Origin: Antarctobacter aquimaris
GTDB lineage: Bacteria > Pseudomonadota > Alphaproteobacteria > Rhodobacterales > Rhodobacteraceae
Reading direction: 5' to 3'
Length of the DNA stretch: 64,000 nucleotides
Assembly (NCBI RefSeq): GCF_900184945.1
Contig: NZ_FXYF01000010.1
Location: forward strand, 1-64,000
Shown here: positions 16,727-25,535 of the stretch, piece after piece
Position numbering within the stretch: the first letter of the stretch is position 1
Layout: every line of letters starts with the position of its first letter
Notes under the pieces: model-generated
Told to the model about the DNA's origin: nothing
The model's database searches: none
What the model saw: the letters and a program-made list of their open reading frames with translations, nothing else
Program-made: the position numbers and the translations under genes

Positions 16727-16897
16727 TCACTTTGTCTTGGTGGTCGACGCGCTGGTCGCCGGGTTTCGGAAGGTGTCGCTCACAATCATCGCCCCGATGA
16801 AGTGCATGTTCAGGTCCTTGTCGAAGGCGGTGAATTTGATCCCCTGGAACACGATGCCAAAGGTCAGCTTCCCAGAGACAACGCCGGTCGATATTGC
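16727..16897 (-). pseudogene. C-terminal fragment of a third RbsC-type permease
   Basis: Directly after the stop of the permease at 16898 a second frame reads GVVSGKLTFGIVFQGIKFTA, then HFIGAMIVSDTFRNPATSAS, and stops at 16727. It aligns with the ends of both intact permeases (VGTLTFAVVNQGIYFTEID, IIGATLLVAVAMNESFRS). There is no start codon and only ~57 codons. It is what remains of a third paralogous permease after deletion or recombination. Confidence 0.75.
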
Positions 16898-17926
16898 TTA
16901 CAGCCGGGCGACGGCTTTTGCCGCGGTTACCGGTTTCTTCTTTCGCGGGACCAGTGACAGGGCCAGCGAGCGAAAGCTCTCGTTCATGGCGACGGCAACC
17001 AGTAGCGTCGCGCCGATGATCAGGTTCGACCAGTTGCGGTCGATCTCGGTAAAATAGATGCCCTGGTTGACCACCGCGAAGGTCAACGTGCCGACAAAGA
17101 TGCCGATCACCGATCCGAACCCGCCGGACAGCAGTGTGCCTCCGACGACCACGCTGACGATCACGTTGAAGATGATCCCCATGCCGCCCGACACCTGGGC
17201 CGAGTTGAACAGGATCGCCTGGCACATGCCGACAAAGCTGGCGGCGGTGGCGGACAGGATGAACAGCGTGATTGTCATGCGGTCTACCGGGATACCGGCG
17301 TTGCGCGCGCTTTCGCGGTCGCCGCCCATGGCGAACAGCCAGTTGCCAAAGCGCTGCTTGTGGACCACGAACCAGAAGACGACCGCCGCGATCACCCACC
17401 AGACGATGATCACCTGGTGACTGGCCCCCATCAGGCTGCCAAAGGCGAACTTGGCCCAGCCCGGCGCGGTGACGGCGACGCTCGCGGCGCCGGTCAGCAC
17501 CTTGGAGGCGGTCAGCACGATCCCCTGCATGGCCACCAGCGTGCCCAGCGTGATGATCAGCGACGGCACCGTGGTGCGGATCGTCAGCATACCGTTGATG
17601 GTGCCGACGATCACCCCCAGCCCCAGCGCCGCGATCATGCCGAAGATGATCGGCAGTTCGTAGTGGCCGGAGACGATGGCGACCGTCATCGAGCCGGCCG
17701 GGATCATCGCGCCGATCGAGATGTCCAGTTCCCCGGCGATCATGAGCAGCCCGACCGGGATCGCAACGAGGCCCATGTTGGCCGCGAAGTTCACCCAGCT
17801 TGCCGCCCCCATGAGGCTGACCAGGTCGACGCCGCCGAAAATCACAAAGAACAGCAGGATGCCGATCAGGCTCAGGACGGCGCCCGCACCGGGCTGGCGG
17901 AGGAAGGTTCCGAAAGCATCGCGCAT
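16898..17926 (-). CDS. sugar ABC transporter permease (RbsC/XylH family)
   Basis: 342 residues, eight to ten hydrophobic segments. The family motif around AIPVGLLMIAGELDISIGAM (~55-75) and GDRESARNAGIPVDRMT (~195-215, the ATPase-coupling loop) are clear, as is GSVIGIFVGTLTFAVVNQGI near the end. It is about half identical by eye to the next permease, suggesting a heteromeric channel. Confidence 0.92.
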   Translation of the reverse strand: MRDAFGTFLRQPGAGAVLSLIGILLFFVIFGGVDLVSLMGAASWVNFAANMGLVAIPVGLLMIAGELDISIGAMIPAGSMTVAIVSGHYELPIIFGMIAALGLGVIVGTINGMLTIRTTVPSLIITLGTLVAMQGIVLTASKVLTGAASVAVTAPGWAKFAFGSLMGASHQVIIVWWVIAAVVFWFVVHKQRFGNWLFAMGGDRESARNAGIPVDRMTITLFILSATAASFVGMCQAILFNSAQVSGGMGIIFNVIVSVVVGGTLLSGGFGSVIGIFVGTLTFAVVNQGIYFTEIDRNWSNLIIGATLLVAVAMNESFRSLALSLVPRKKKPVTAAKAVARL

Positions 17927-17929
17927 GGC

Positions 17930-18958
17930 TCAGCCCGCCTTTTTCTTGGTAGCATAGGACAGCGCCAGGCTGCGGAAGCTATCATTCGACATTACCGCGA
18001 TCAGCAGCAGCGCGCCGATGATGATCGAGCCATAGTTCGGGTCGATCCCGGAAAAGAAGATGCCCTGGTTGACGATGGCAAATGTCAGGGTGCCCAGAAC
18101 GATGCCGATCACCGACCCCGATCCGCCGGTCAGCAGCACGCCGCCGATCACCACGCACATGATCGAGTTGAAGATGAAGGCTTGCCCCGCCGCGACCTGC
18201 GCGCTGCCGAAGGTCAGCACCTGGCTGACCCCGACAAAGGCCGCCGCGAACCCGCTCAGCATATACAGCCCGATCGTGGTGCGGGTGACCGGGATACCCG
18301 CGTTGCGCGCGCTTTCGCGGTCGCCGCCCAGGGCGAACACCCAGTTCCCCCAGGGTGACAGGTGCAGGAAGAAATAGACCAGCCCGGCGAAACCCATCCA
18401 CCAGAAGATCGTCGCGCGGAACATGAAGTTGATCGACGACCCCAGCAGCGCCTTGGCCGAGGGGTCCGGGGTCATGAAGACACCGGTCGATCCGGCGATC
18501 ATCACGGTAAAGCCCAGCGTCAGGCCCATCGTGCCGAACATCGTTCCGATGGTGATGATCAGCGATGGAATGCCCGTGCGCGTCACAAGCTGGCCATTGA
18601 CGAAACCCACGCCAAGTCCAACCGCCAGCCCGGCAAAGACGCCATACCACGTGGGCAGGTCATAATGGCCGGAGACAAGCGCCGTGGTCAGGGCCGCGGC
18701 AGGCACGACCGCGCCAACCGAGATGTCGAGTTCGCCCGCGATCATCAGCAGGCCCACGGGCAAGGCGATGATGCCGACCTCGGCCGCCATGGTCAGAAAG
18801 GCCGACCAGCCCGGCGCACCCAGAAAGACCGAGCCACCGAGTGACGCAAAGAACACGTACACGACGACCGTCCCGATCAGCGTGCCGAATTCGGGCCGCC
18901 GGATCAGCTGGCCGACCGTATCGGCCATGTCGCGTTTCTCTGTTGGATCAGTTGACAT
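17930..18958 (-). CDS. sugar ABC transporter permease (RbsC/XylH family), second paralogue
   Basis: 342 residues from ATG 18958, which has GGAG four bases upstream; an earlier in-frame start at 19021 lacks a binding site. It shares ALPVGLLMIAGELDISVGAV, GDRESARNAGIPVTRTT and VLGTLTFAIVNQGIFFSGID with the neighbour, which starts three bases after its stop. The pair and a remnant of a third copy indicate tandem duplication. Confidence 0.92.
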   Translation of the reverse strand: MSTDPTEKRDMADTVGQLIRRPEFGTLIGTVVVYVFFASLGGSVFLGAPGWSAFLTMAAEVGIIALPVGLLMIAGELDISVGAVVPAAALTTALVSGHYDLPTWYGVFAGLAVGLGVGFVNGQLVTRTGIPSLIITIGTMFGTMGLTLGFTVMIAGSTGVFMTPDPSAKALLGSSINFMFRATIFWWMGFAGLVYFFLHLSPWGNWVFALGGDRESARNAGIPVTRTTIGLYMLSGFAAAFVGVSQVLTFGSAQVAAGQAFIFNSIMCVVIGGVLLTGGSGSVIGIVLGTLTFAIVNQGIFFSGIDPNYGSIIIGALLLIAVMSNDSFRSLALSYATKKKAG

Positions 18959-18994
18959 GTTTCTCCCCCCGGACAGCCTGTCGGTCCTGCCTTG

Positions 18995-19021
18995 ATGGGG
19001 CCGCGACGGACGCGACCCCAT
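18995..19021 (-). other. intra-operon hairpin after the binding-protein gene
   Basis: ATGGGG...CCCCAT arms enclose CGCG...CGCG, with loop TCCGT in the transcript and one G-U pair. It lies 11 nt after the binding-protein stop and before the first permease, with no T run. This is the usual place for a hairpin that stabilises the abundant binding-protein mRNA. Confidence 0.6.
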
Positions 19022-19032
19022 GTCTTGGACGC

Positions 19033-20001
19033 TCAGCGCGTGCCGGACTTGGCACCGGTCATCGTGGCCGCGATGTTGGTGGCATCGACGACGCCGGGGC
19101 CGGTCAGGATTTCACGCGTCGGGATCGACAGGCCGTAGTTGATGTGACCGTTCAGGATCGACACGGCGTAAAAGCCCTGCTGATAGCCCTGCTGGTCGAT
19201 GGCGCAGGATTGTGCGCCGGTCGAGATCTGGTTCAGGATCGCTTCATCGAAGTTGATGCCGCAGACCTGCACCTGACCGGCCTTGCCCGCCTGCTGGATG
19301 CCCTGCACGATGCCGACGGCGTCGAGGTTGGCGGTGGCGAACACGGCGTCGATCTCCGGGTTCTGCAGCAGATGCGCGCGCACGGCCTGGGCGACAGCGG
19401 TCACATTGCCCTGCGCGGTGGCGGGCAGCGGCATGGTCGAGGCGGTCTTGCCCGCGTTGGCCATGCCCTCGGCAAAGCCGTTGCAGTAGTCTTCGATGTT
19501 GGCCGCACCCGGCAGCGAGTTCACGCACAACCCGTTGGTTGCGCCATTGTTGCCCAGCCATTCGCCACCAGCGACGCCAGCCTTGTAGTCGACCGCCCCC
19601 ACGTAGTTCAGCGCGCCCAGACGGTCCGCTGCCGCGATCCCACCGGCGTTGTAGATCACCAGCGGAATGCCCGCATCGACAACCGCCTGGAACGCCGGGT
19701 CCATCGCTTCGGGCACCCAGTTGGGACCGACGACGCCGGTGGCGCCCTGGTCGATCGCCTGGCGGATCAGTTCCGCCGCGTCGACACCCAGGTTGTCGTA
19801 GTTCTGCGGCCCGAGCCACGTCACCTTTCCGCCCTGCGCTTCGACGACCAGACCGGCATCCTCGGCGCCTTTCTTGACGATGGACCAGAACGGATCGTCG
19901 GGCTTGCCGCCGATGACAAAGATGTTTGCGCCTTCGGCATGGGCCGTGCCGGCGCCCAGCGCCATGACCACCGCGGTGGCAAGGATCTTGCTCGGTTTCA
20001 T
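19033..20001 (-). CDS. sugar/inositol-type periplasmic binding protein (Peripla_BP_4)
   Basis: 322 residues. A Sec signal peptide (KILATAVVMALGAGTAHA, cleavage ~23) is followed by the type I periplasmic fold: VIGGKPDDPFWSIVKKGAED, PNWVPEAMDPAFQAVVDAG and GINFDEAILNQI. It delivers a sugar or cyclitol to the RbsC-type permeases. Cys pairs (GLCVNSLPG, DYCNGF) may form a disulfide. Rhizopine-binding MocB belongs to the same family; the ligand here cannot be deduced. Confidence 0.9.
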   Translation of the reverse strand: MKPSKILATAVVMALGAGTAHAEGANIFVIGGKPDDPFWSIVKKGAEDAGLVVEAQGGKVTWLGPQNYDNLGVDAAELIRQAIDQGATGVVGPNWVPEAMDPAFQAVVDAGIPLVIYNAGGIAAADRLGALNYVGAVDYKAGVAGGEWLGNNGATNGLCVNSLPGAANIEDYCNGFAEGMANAGKTASTMPLPATAQGNVTAVAQAVRAHLLQNPEIDAVFATANLDAVGIVQGIQQAGKAGQVQVCGINFDEAILNQISTGAQSCAIDQQGYQQGFYAVSILNGHINYGLSIPTREILTGPGVVDATNIAATMTGAKSGTR

Positions 20002-20057
20002 GTGGGTCTCCTCCCGATGTGCCGCGCAGTGCGGCGATTGGTTGTGCTTGGGGTCTT

Positions 20058-20081
20058 TCGGCCCGCCTCTTCGCGGGCCGA
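20058..20081 (-). other. intergenic hairpin between desaturase and binding-protein genes
   Basis: Nine-base arms TCGGCCCGC and GCGGGCCGA around a six-base loop, five bases after the desaturase stop. There is no T run, so it is more likely a stabilising or processing hairpin than a full terminator. Confidence 0.55.
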
Positions 20082-20086
20082 TCCGG

Positions 20087-21127
20087 CTATTCCGCCGGGG
20101 TCGCCTTGGACTGTTTGGCCTTCAGGCGCTCCTTCTTGGCGCGAAAACGGGCCTTCATCTGTTCGTCGGCATCCTTGGAGCCGTCGTGCCAGGTGCCGAA
20201 CCACTTATCGAGCGGAACAAGCCCCTCACCGCCGTAATTCACCTCGAAATACTTGTGGTGCAGGTAATGGGCGTAGGCGTGGCTGTTCATCGCCTTGTCG
20301 CCCGCTTCGCCGTCGAACTCGAGCTTTTCAAAGCCGATGTGCCCGTTGATCGCGCCATAGGCCGTCGAGTTCAGCTGGAACAGCGCCACCACCGGGTTCG
20401 ACGGGATCAGCAGGTGCCACAGCATTTCCGAAAAGAAGATCGCGGATTCCACCGGGTGCATCGACATCGAGGACCACGGGCTTGGGTTGATCGAGTTGTG
20501 GTGGACCGAGTGGACATGCTTGTAGAGCGCGCCCTGATGGATCAGCCAGTGGCCGCAGAAGAAGTGGATTTCGTGGATGGCAGGCACCAGCAGCGTCAGC
20601 ACGACCAACCACAGCCAGTGCTGTTCCCAGCCCAGCCAGGCAAAGGCGTGGTAGCCGTTGGCATGGCACCAGAAGAAGATCACCTGGATCAGCGTCCAGA
20701 TCGGGATCGACACGAAAAAGCTGCGCAGGAAGTTGTCGAGGTTCTGGGATTTGAACCAGAACACGTCAGACGGGTTTTCGGCCGGGAACCTGGCGTTGTA
20801 CTTGAAGCGCGTGCCCTGGATGCGCTTGACGTAGTAAAACAGCTCGATCGAGCCATACATGACAAAGATGCCGCCCGCGTTGATCGCATAGAGGATCGCG
20901 ACCCATTTCCACGACCAGGTGGAGAACTCAGCCAGGTTGGGCTGGATGATCAGGAACCAATAGGCCAGCGTGACCGTCATGTGAAAGGCGTTCCACGGCC
21001 ACAGGTACTCCACCACGAAATGGCCCATCCGGCTCCAGCGCCCTTCCCAGAAAGGCGCGACATGAAGAGGCGTGCCGGGCGTCCAGTTGCCGCGCTTGTC
21101 TCGGGCGCCGTATTGCAGGTCGTCCAT
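20087..21127 (-). CDS. membrane di-iron oxygenase of the sterol desaturase / fatty acid hydroxylase superfamily
   Basis: 346 residues from ATG 21127, which has GGGAGGA six bases upstream. Several hydrophobic segments alternate with the eight-His pattern: HEIHFFCGHWLIH (~200), HSVHHNSINP (~225) and HYLHHKYFE (~300). These enzymes use a non-haem di-iron centre and O2 to hydroxylate or desaturate C-H bonds at the membrane. It is the first gene of the long minus-strand operon with an ABC importer, a Rieske ferredoxin (likely electron donor) and isomerases. In rhizopine catabolism MocD/MocE do an oxidative demethylation; a similar O-demethylation is a plausible role here. The C-terminus is Lys/Arg/Ala-rich. 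Confidence 0.85.
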   Translation of the reverse strand: MDDLQYGARDKRGNWTPGTPLHVAPFWEGRWSRMGHFVVEYLWPWNAFHMTVTLAYWFLIIQPNLAEFSTWSWKWVAILYAINAGGIFVMYGSIELFYYVKRIQGTRFKYNARFPAENPSDVFWFKSQNLDNFLRSFFVSIPIWTLIQVIFFWCHANGYHAFAWLGWEQHWLWLVVLTLLVPAIHEIHFFCGHWLIHQGALYKHVHSVHHNSINPSPWSSMSMHPVESAIFFSEMLWHLLIPSNPVVALFQLNSTAYGAINGHIGFEKLEFDGEAGDKAMNSHAYAHYLHHKYFEVNYGGEGLVPLDKWFGTWHDGSKDADEQMKARFRAKKERLKAKQSKATPAE

Positions 21128-21188
21128 TCTGCATCCTCCCACAAGCGGCGACTCGAACTTAAATGATGTCCCCGCGATGCAGATTTTC

Positions 21189-21218
21189 TTGACAGGTTGA
21201 TCCAGATCAAATCAAGAT
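21189..21218. promoter_or_regulatory. LacI-type operator in the divergent desaturase/lacI promoter region
   Basis: The perfect inverted repeat TTGATCCAGATCAA (21197-21210) lies between TTGACA (21189-21194, plus-strand -35) and a weak CAAGAT 18 bases on. A further GATCAA half-site occurs at 21254-21259. The position between the divergent genes suggests that the LacI regulator binds here to control both. Confidence 0.5.
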
Positions 21219-21299
21219 ATCTTAAACCTATCGGCCCTTTTCGTATCATTTCAGATCAACTTGGCCAGCTTTTGAAACCAAATGAACCGAGGGCGCGCG

Positions 21300-22328
21300 A
21301 TGAAACGACCGACCATCCCCGACCTGGCCGAAGCGGCGGGCGTTTCCGTGTCGACCGTGAACCGGGTTCTGAACCAGCCCGACTCAGTCCGCCAACCGAC
21401 CCGCCAACGGGTGATGAACGCCGCCGAGGAAATCGGTTTTTACGGGCTTGGCACGATCCAGCACGCGGTGCGCGCCGGCCAGGAAACCCACCGGCTGGGC
21501 ATCCTTTTGCAACAGGAAGGCCGGACCTTCTACAACAACCTCGGGGCTGCCCTGCGGCGGGCGGCCTCGGCGCAGACAGGGTGCTCGGTCGAACTGACCT
21601 TGAGCTACATGGACGACCTTTCCCCCGACAAGGTCGCAGCGCAACTGGTGGCCTTGTCGAACGAAGCGGACTCTGTCGCGCTGGTCGCTGCGCAGCATCC
21701 CCTGGTTGCCGATGCCATCGACACGGTCATGGCCCGCGGCGTGCCCGTCACCGCCATCATCGCCCCGCTGTCCGCCTCCGGCAACGTGAGCTTTGTCGGG
21801 CTGGACAACTGGAAGGTCGGGCGCACCGCCGCCTGGGCCTTTGTCAACATCGTCAGGCAACCGGGCAAGATCGGCATCCTCCTCGGCAACCACCGCTACC
21901 GGAACCAGGAAATGAACGAGAGTGGCTTTCGGTCCTATTTCCGCGAACACAACAGCGCCTTCACCCTGCTGGAGCCCATTGCCACCTATGAATCGGCCGC
22001 TGCGGCGCGCGAGTTGGTCGAAGGACTGCTGAAGCAGCATCCCGACCTCTGCGGGCTGTTTGTATCAGGCGGCGGGATCACCGGTGCCATCGCCGCGCTG
22101 CGCGACGCGCCTCACCGCTCGGATTTTGTCGCTGTCGGGTATGAGTTGTTCGATGCCACCCGCGCCGCGCTGATCGACGGGACGCTCAGCATGGTCATCT
22201 CTCACCCCATGCAGACCCTCGCGACCGAGACGATCCAGACCATGATCAAGGCACGGCGATCCGGTGCCGATGGCGGCGCGCAACGCGTCGCCCTGAGTTT
22301 TGATATCTATACTCCGGAAAACGTATGA
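21300..22328 (+). CDS. LacI-family transcriptional regulator
   Basis: 342 residues from ATG 21300 (GAGGG six bases upstream; ATG 21282 is an alternative). The N-terminal helix-turn-helix and hinge are typical: TIPDLAEAAGVSVSTVNRVL and residues RQRVMNAAEEIGFYG. The periplasmic-binding-like effector domain has GILLQQEG, VGLDNWKVGRTAA and GYELFDATRAAL. It is divergent from the desaturase-transporter operon, which it presumably represses until a sugar or cyclitol binds. A decayed paralogue lies at 2479-2700. Confidence 0.92.
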   Translation: MKRPTIPDLAEAAGVSVSTVNRVLNQPDSVRQPTRQRVMNAAEEIGFYGLGTIQHAVRAGQETHRLGILLQQEGRTFYNNLGAALRRAASAQTGCSVELTLSYMDDLSPDKVAAQLVALSNEADSVALVAAQHPLVADAIDTVMARGVPVTAIIAPLSASGNVSFVGLDNWKVGRTAAWAFVNIVRQPGKIGILLGNHRYRNQEMNESGFRSYFREHNSAFTLLEPIATYESAAAARELVEGLLKQHPDLCGLFVSGGGITGAIAALRDAPHRSDFVAVGYELFDATRAALIDGTLSMVISHPMQTLATETIQTMIKARRSGADGGAQRVALSFDIYTPENV

Positions 22329-22504
22329 AGCCCGGTCGCGAGGCTTAAACCAGCCCGCATTTCGACCGGGCAATTGGGCTCAAATACCGGGTTGCTCACA
22401 GGGGGCCCTGTATTCCGCTTGAAATGCAGTTCCTCAAAGACCTGAAAACGACGCCGGGACGCGCCTGCGGCACGCAAATCATCAGTCCAACTCTCTGATT
22501 TCAG

Positions 22505-22580
22505 TGGTGAGCCGTGCAGGATTCGAACCTGCGACCCACTGATTAAAAGTCAGTTGCTCTACCAACTGAGCTAACGGCCC
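22505..22580 (-). tRNA. tRNA-Lys (anticodon TTT)
   Basis: A 76-nt cloverleaf read on the minus strand: acceptor arms GGGCCGT and ACGGCTC, D-arm with AGCTCAGTTGGTAGAGC, anticodon stem-loop CTGACTTTTAATCAG with TTT, and T-arm GGTTCGAATCC. CCA is encoded. Confidence 0.97.
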
Positions 22581-22707
22581 ACGGAGCGCCTGTCTAAGAA
22601 GAGCGCCCGACATGGTCAAGCCATAAAATCACGTTTTTTTCGTGGTCCGGCCGCCGTGCTTGCACCGCCACTGGAAAGCGCCGAGCAAGGGGCGTATATG
22701 CCGCGCC

Positions 22708-23538
22708 ATGACACAGGATGCGCACCCTCTGCCCTTCATGAAGATGCACGGGCTCGGCAATGATTTCGTGGTGATCGACGCCCGCACGGGCGCCGTCCCT
22801 TTGTCCCCTGCCCGGATCACCGCCATCGCCGACCGGCACACAGGTGTCGGCTTTGACCAGCTGGCGGTGATCGCGCTGCGCGGCGACCAGCCACACCTGA
22901 CCTTCTACAACTCGGACGGCTCCACCTCGGCCGCCTGCGGCAACGCCACGCGCTGCATCGCGCGGCACATCATGGACCAGACCGGCCAGGCCCAGCTGAC
23001 CCTGACCACAGATCGCGGCACGCTTCGGGCGGTGGACGCGGGCGACGGGCTGACCTCGGTCAACATGGGGCCGCCGCAGCTGGACTGGCCCGAGATCCCG
23101 CTGGCCGAGGCCATGGACACGCTGGAGCTGCCGATCGAGGGCAGCCCGACGGCGACCGGCATGGGCAACCCGCATTGCACCTTCTTTGTCGAGAATGCCG
23201 AGGCGATCCCGCTGGAGCAGTTCGGCCCGCGTTACGAATACCACCCGCTCTACCCGCAGCGCACCAACGTGCAGGTGGCCAGCATCATAGGCCCCGATCA
23301 CATCCGCATGCGCGTCTGGGAACGCGGGGTCGGCGTGACGCTGGCCTCCGGTTCGTCCTCCTGCGCCACCGCCGTCGCCGCCGCGCGCCGGGGGCTGACC
23401 GGGCGCAAGGTGCGGATCGACCTCGACGGCGGCACGCTGCACGTCGACTGGCGCGAGGATGGCGTCTGGATGACCGGCGCCTCCGCCCATGTCTTCGACG
23501 GCCAGTTCACTGCCGCCTGGCTGAGGGCGCACCCGTGA
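22708..23538 (+). CDS. dapF: diaminopimelate epimerase
   Basis: 276 residues. It converts LL- to meso-diaminopimelate for lysine and peptidoglycan. The start is ATG 22708 (MTQDAHPLPFMKMHGLGNDF). Both catalytic cysteines are present, in NSDGSTSAACGNATRC and ASGSSSCATAVAA. The stop overlaps the GTG start of the methylthiotransferase gene. Confidence 0.96.
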   Translation: MTQDAHPLPFMKMHGLGNDFVVIDARTGAVPLSPARITAIADRHTGVGFDQLAVIALRGDQPHLTFYNSDGSTSAACGNATRCIARHIMDQTGQAQLTLTTDRGTLRAVDAGDGLTSVNMGPPQLDWPEIPLAEAMDTLELPIEGSPTATGMGNPHCTFFVENAEAIPLEQFGPRYEYHPLYPQRTNVQVASIIGPDHIRMRVWERGVGVTLASGSSSCATAVAAARRGLTGRKVRIDLDGGTLHVDWREDGVWMTGASAHVFDGQFTAAWLRAHP

Positions 23539-24791
23539 GCGCGCCCAGGTTCACCACCCTGGGCTGCCGCCTGAACGCCTACGAGACGGAGGCCATGAAA
23601 GCGCTGGCCGAGCAGGCCGGGCTGGGCGACGCCGTGGTGATCAACACCTGCGCCGTCACGCAGGAGGCCGTCCGCAAGGCCCGGCAGGAAATCCGCCGCC
23701 TGCGCCGCGAAAACCCCGACGCCCGGCTGATCGTCACCGGCTGCGCGGCGCAGATCGACCCGGACAGCTTTGCCGCCATGGCGGAGGTCGACGCCGTCAT
23801 CGGCAATACCGAAAAGATGGCCCCGGAGACCTGGCAGGGCCTTGCCGCCGACTTCATCGGCGAGACGGAAAAGGTGCAGGTCAACGACATCATGTCGGTG
23901 ACCGAAACCGCCGGCCACCTGATCGACGGTTTTGGCACCCGCTCGCGCGCCTACGTCCAGATCCAGAACGGCTGCGACCATCGCTGCACCTTCTGCATCA
24001 TTCCCTATGGCCGCGGCAACTCGCGCTCGGTCCCCGCCGGGGTGGTCGTGGACCAGGTCCTGCGACTGGTCGACCAGGGCTACAACGAGGTCGTGCTGAC
24101 CGGGGTCGACTTGACCTCCTGGGGCGCGGACCTGCCCGGCGCGCCGCGCCTGGGGGACCTGGTGATGCGCCTCCTGCGCCTTGTCCCCGGCCTGCCCCGC
24201 CTCCGCCTGTCGTCCATCGATTCGATCGAGGCGGACGAGAACCTGATGCTTGCCATCGCCAGCGAGCCGCGCCTGATGCCCCACCTGCACCTGTCGCTGC
24301 AACACGGCGATGACCTGATCCTCAAGCGGATGAAGCGCCGCCACCTGCGCGACGACGCCATCCGTTTCTGCGAAGAGGCGCGCAAGCTGCGGCCCGACAT
24401 GACCTTTGGCGCCGACATCATCGCAGGCTTCCCGACCGAAACCGAGGCGCATTTCGACAACAGCCTTAAGCTGGTGGAGGACTGCGGCCTGACCTGGCTG
24501 CACGTCTTCCCCTACTCGTCCCGCCCCGGCACCCCCGCCGCCCGCATCCCGCAGAAGGTCAACGGCGCCGTGATCAAGGACCGCGCCGCCCGCCTGCGCG
24601 CCGCCGGTGACGCCCGCGTGCAGACCCACCTGCAAGCGCAGCAGGGCCGCGCCCATGCGGTGCTGACGGAGGCGCCGGACATGGGCCGCACCGAACAGTT
24701 CACCGAGGTCCGCTTTGCCACGCCGCAGCCGGTCGGCCAGATCGTGCGCTGCACGATCACCGGCCAGTCCGGCCACCAGCTGACGGCCTGA
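23535..24791 (+). CDS. mtaB: tRNA methylthiotransferase, MtaB-like radical SAM protein
   Basis: 418 residues from GTG 23535, overlapping the dapF stop. It has the UPF0004 N-terminal domain with Cys residues (TLGCRLNAYE, NTCAVTQEA, VTGCAAQ) and the radical SAM cluster NGCDHRCTFCIIPYGRG. The GVDLTSWG segment is typical of the MtaB branch, which makes 2-methylthio-t6A37 in tRNA. The C-terminal TRAM-like domain is short. MiaB would be the alternative, but the NAYE and GVDLTSWG forms favour MtaB. Confidence 0.9.
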   Translation: MSAPRFTTLGCRLNAYETEAMKALAEQAGLGDAVVINTCAVTQEAVRKARQEIRRLRRENPDARLIVTGCAAQIDPDSFAAMAEVDAVIGNTEKMAPETWQGLAADFIGETEKVQVNDIMSVTETAGHLIDGFGTRSRAYVQIQNGCDHRCTFCIIPYGRGNSRSVPAGVVVDQVLRLVDQGYNEVVLTGVDLTSWGADLPGAPRLGDLVMRLLRLVPGLPRLRLSSIDSIEADENLMLAIASEPRLMPHLHLSLQHGDDLILKRMKRRHLRDDAIRFCEEARKLRPDMTFGADIIAGFPTETEAHFDNSLKLVEDCGLTWLHVFPYSSRPGTPAARIPQKVNGAVIKDRAARLRAAGDARVQTHLQAQQGRAHAVLTEAPDMGRTEQFTEVRFATPQPVGQIVRCTITGQSGHQLTA

Positions 24792-24794
24792 GAC

Positions 24795-25418
24795 GTGCAC
24801 CCGAACCCCACCTTCCGCCAGACCGCCGCGCAGGAGGCTCTCAGCCTTGCCCGGACGCGCGGGTTTGGCCTGCTGGCGCTCTCTGCGCAGGGCGCGCCGC
24901 TGCTGTCGCACGTGCCGTTCCTGCTGTCGGACGATGGCACGCAGGCCCGGCTGCACCTTGTCCGCTCGAACCCGATCTGCCGCGCCTGCGCGCAGCCGCT
25001 CGCCGCCACGCTGGCCGTCAGCGGGCCGGACGGCTACATCTCGCCCGACTGGTACGGGTTGGATGACCAGGTACCGACCTGGAATTACCTCGCAGTCCAC
25101 CTGACCGGCACGCTGCACCCGCTGCCGATCGAAGACCTGGAACCCATGCTGGCGGACCAGAGCGCCGCCTTTGAGGCACGCCTGCAGCCCAAACCGCCCT
25201 GGACGATGGACAAGATGACCGCCGACACCAGGACACGCTTCCTGCGCATGATCCTGCCCTTCAGGCTGCAGATTGACGACGTCCAGAGCACCTTCAAGCT
25301 CAACCAGAACAAGCCCGATGCCGCGCGCCACGCCGCCGCCGACAGCGTGCAGACCGGGCTGGGCAGCGACCTCGCCGCGCTGGCCCGATGGATGCGCACC
25401 CCGCCGCGACAGGACTGA
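24795..25418 (+). CDS. PaiB-like FMN-binding protein
   Basis: 207 residues from GTG 24795, three bases after the previous stop. The sequence HPNPTFRQ, then LSHVPFLL, HLVRSNP and PTWNYLAVHLTGTL, follows PaiB, an FMN-binding split-barrel protein first described as a negative regulator in Bacillus. Most homologues have no proven role. It is the last gene of the dapF operon. Confidence 0.87.
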   Translation: MHPNPTFRQTAAQEALSLARTRGFGLLALSAQGAPLLSHVPFLLSDDGTQARLHLVRSNPICRACAQPLAATLAVSGPDGYISPDWYGLDDQVPTWNYLAVHLTGTLHPLPIEDLEPMLADQSAAFEARLQPKPPWTMDKMTADTRTRFLRMILPFRLQIDDVQSTFKLNQNKPDAARHAAADSVQTGLGSDLAALARWMRTPPRQD

Positions 25419-25483
25419 CCCCGGGCTTCTTCTCTGCTCAAATACTCCCCGGCGCCGCGCCGACAACTGCGCCTCGCATCAAG

Positions 25484-25512
25484 AAAAAGGCCCCGCCGTC
25501 GCCGGCAGGGCC
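25484..25512 (-). terminator. terminator of the alpha (rpsM-rplQ) operon
   Basis: Arms 25484/25489-25498 and 25503-25512 form a ten-base stem with one mismatch and a four-base loop, followed on the minus strand by TTTTT. It lies 23 bp after the rplQ stop. Confidence 0.85.
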
Positions 25513-25535
25513 CTCAATCCGTTGAAGAGGCGAAG

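Noticed and set aside
22332-22370. CCCGGTCG...CGACCGGG inverted repeat after the LacI gene as a terminator
   Set aside because: The loop would be over 20 bases and no T run follows; too weak to call.
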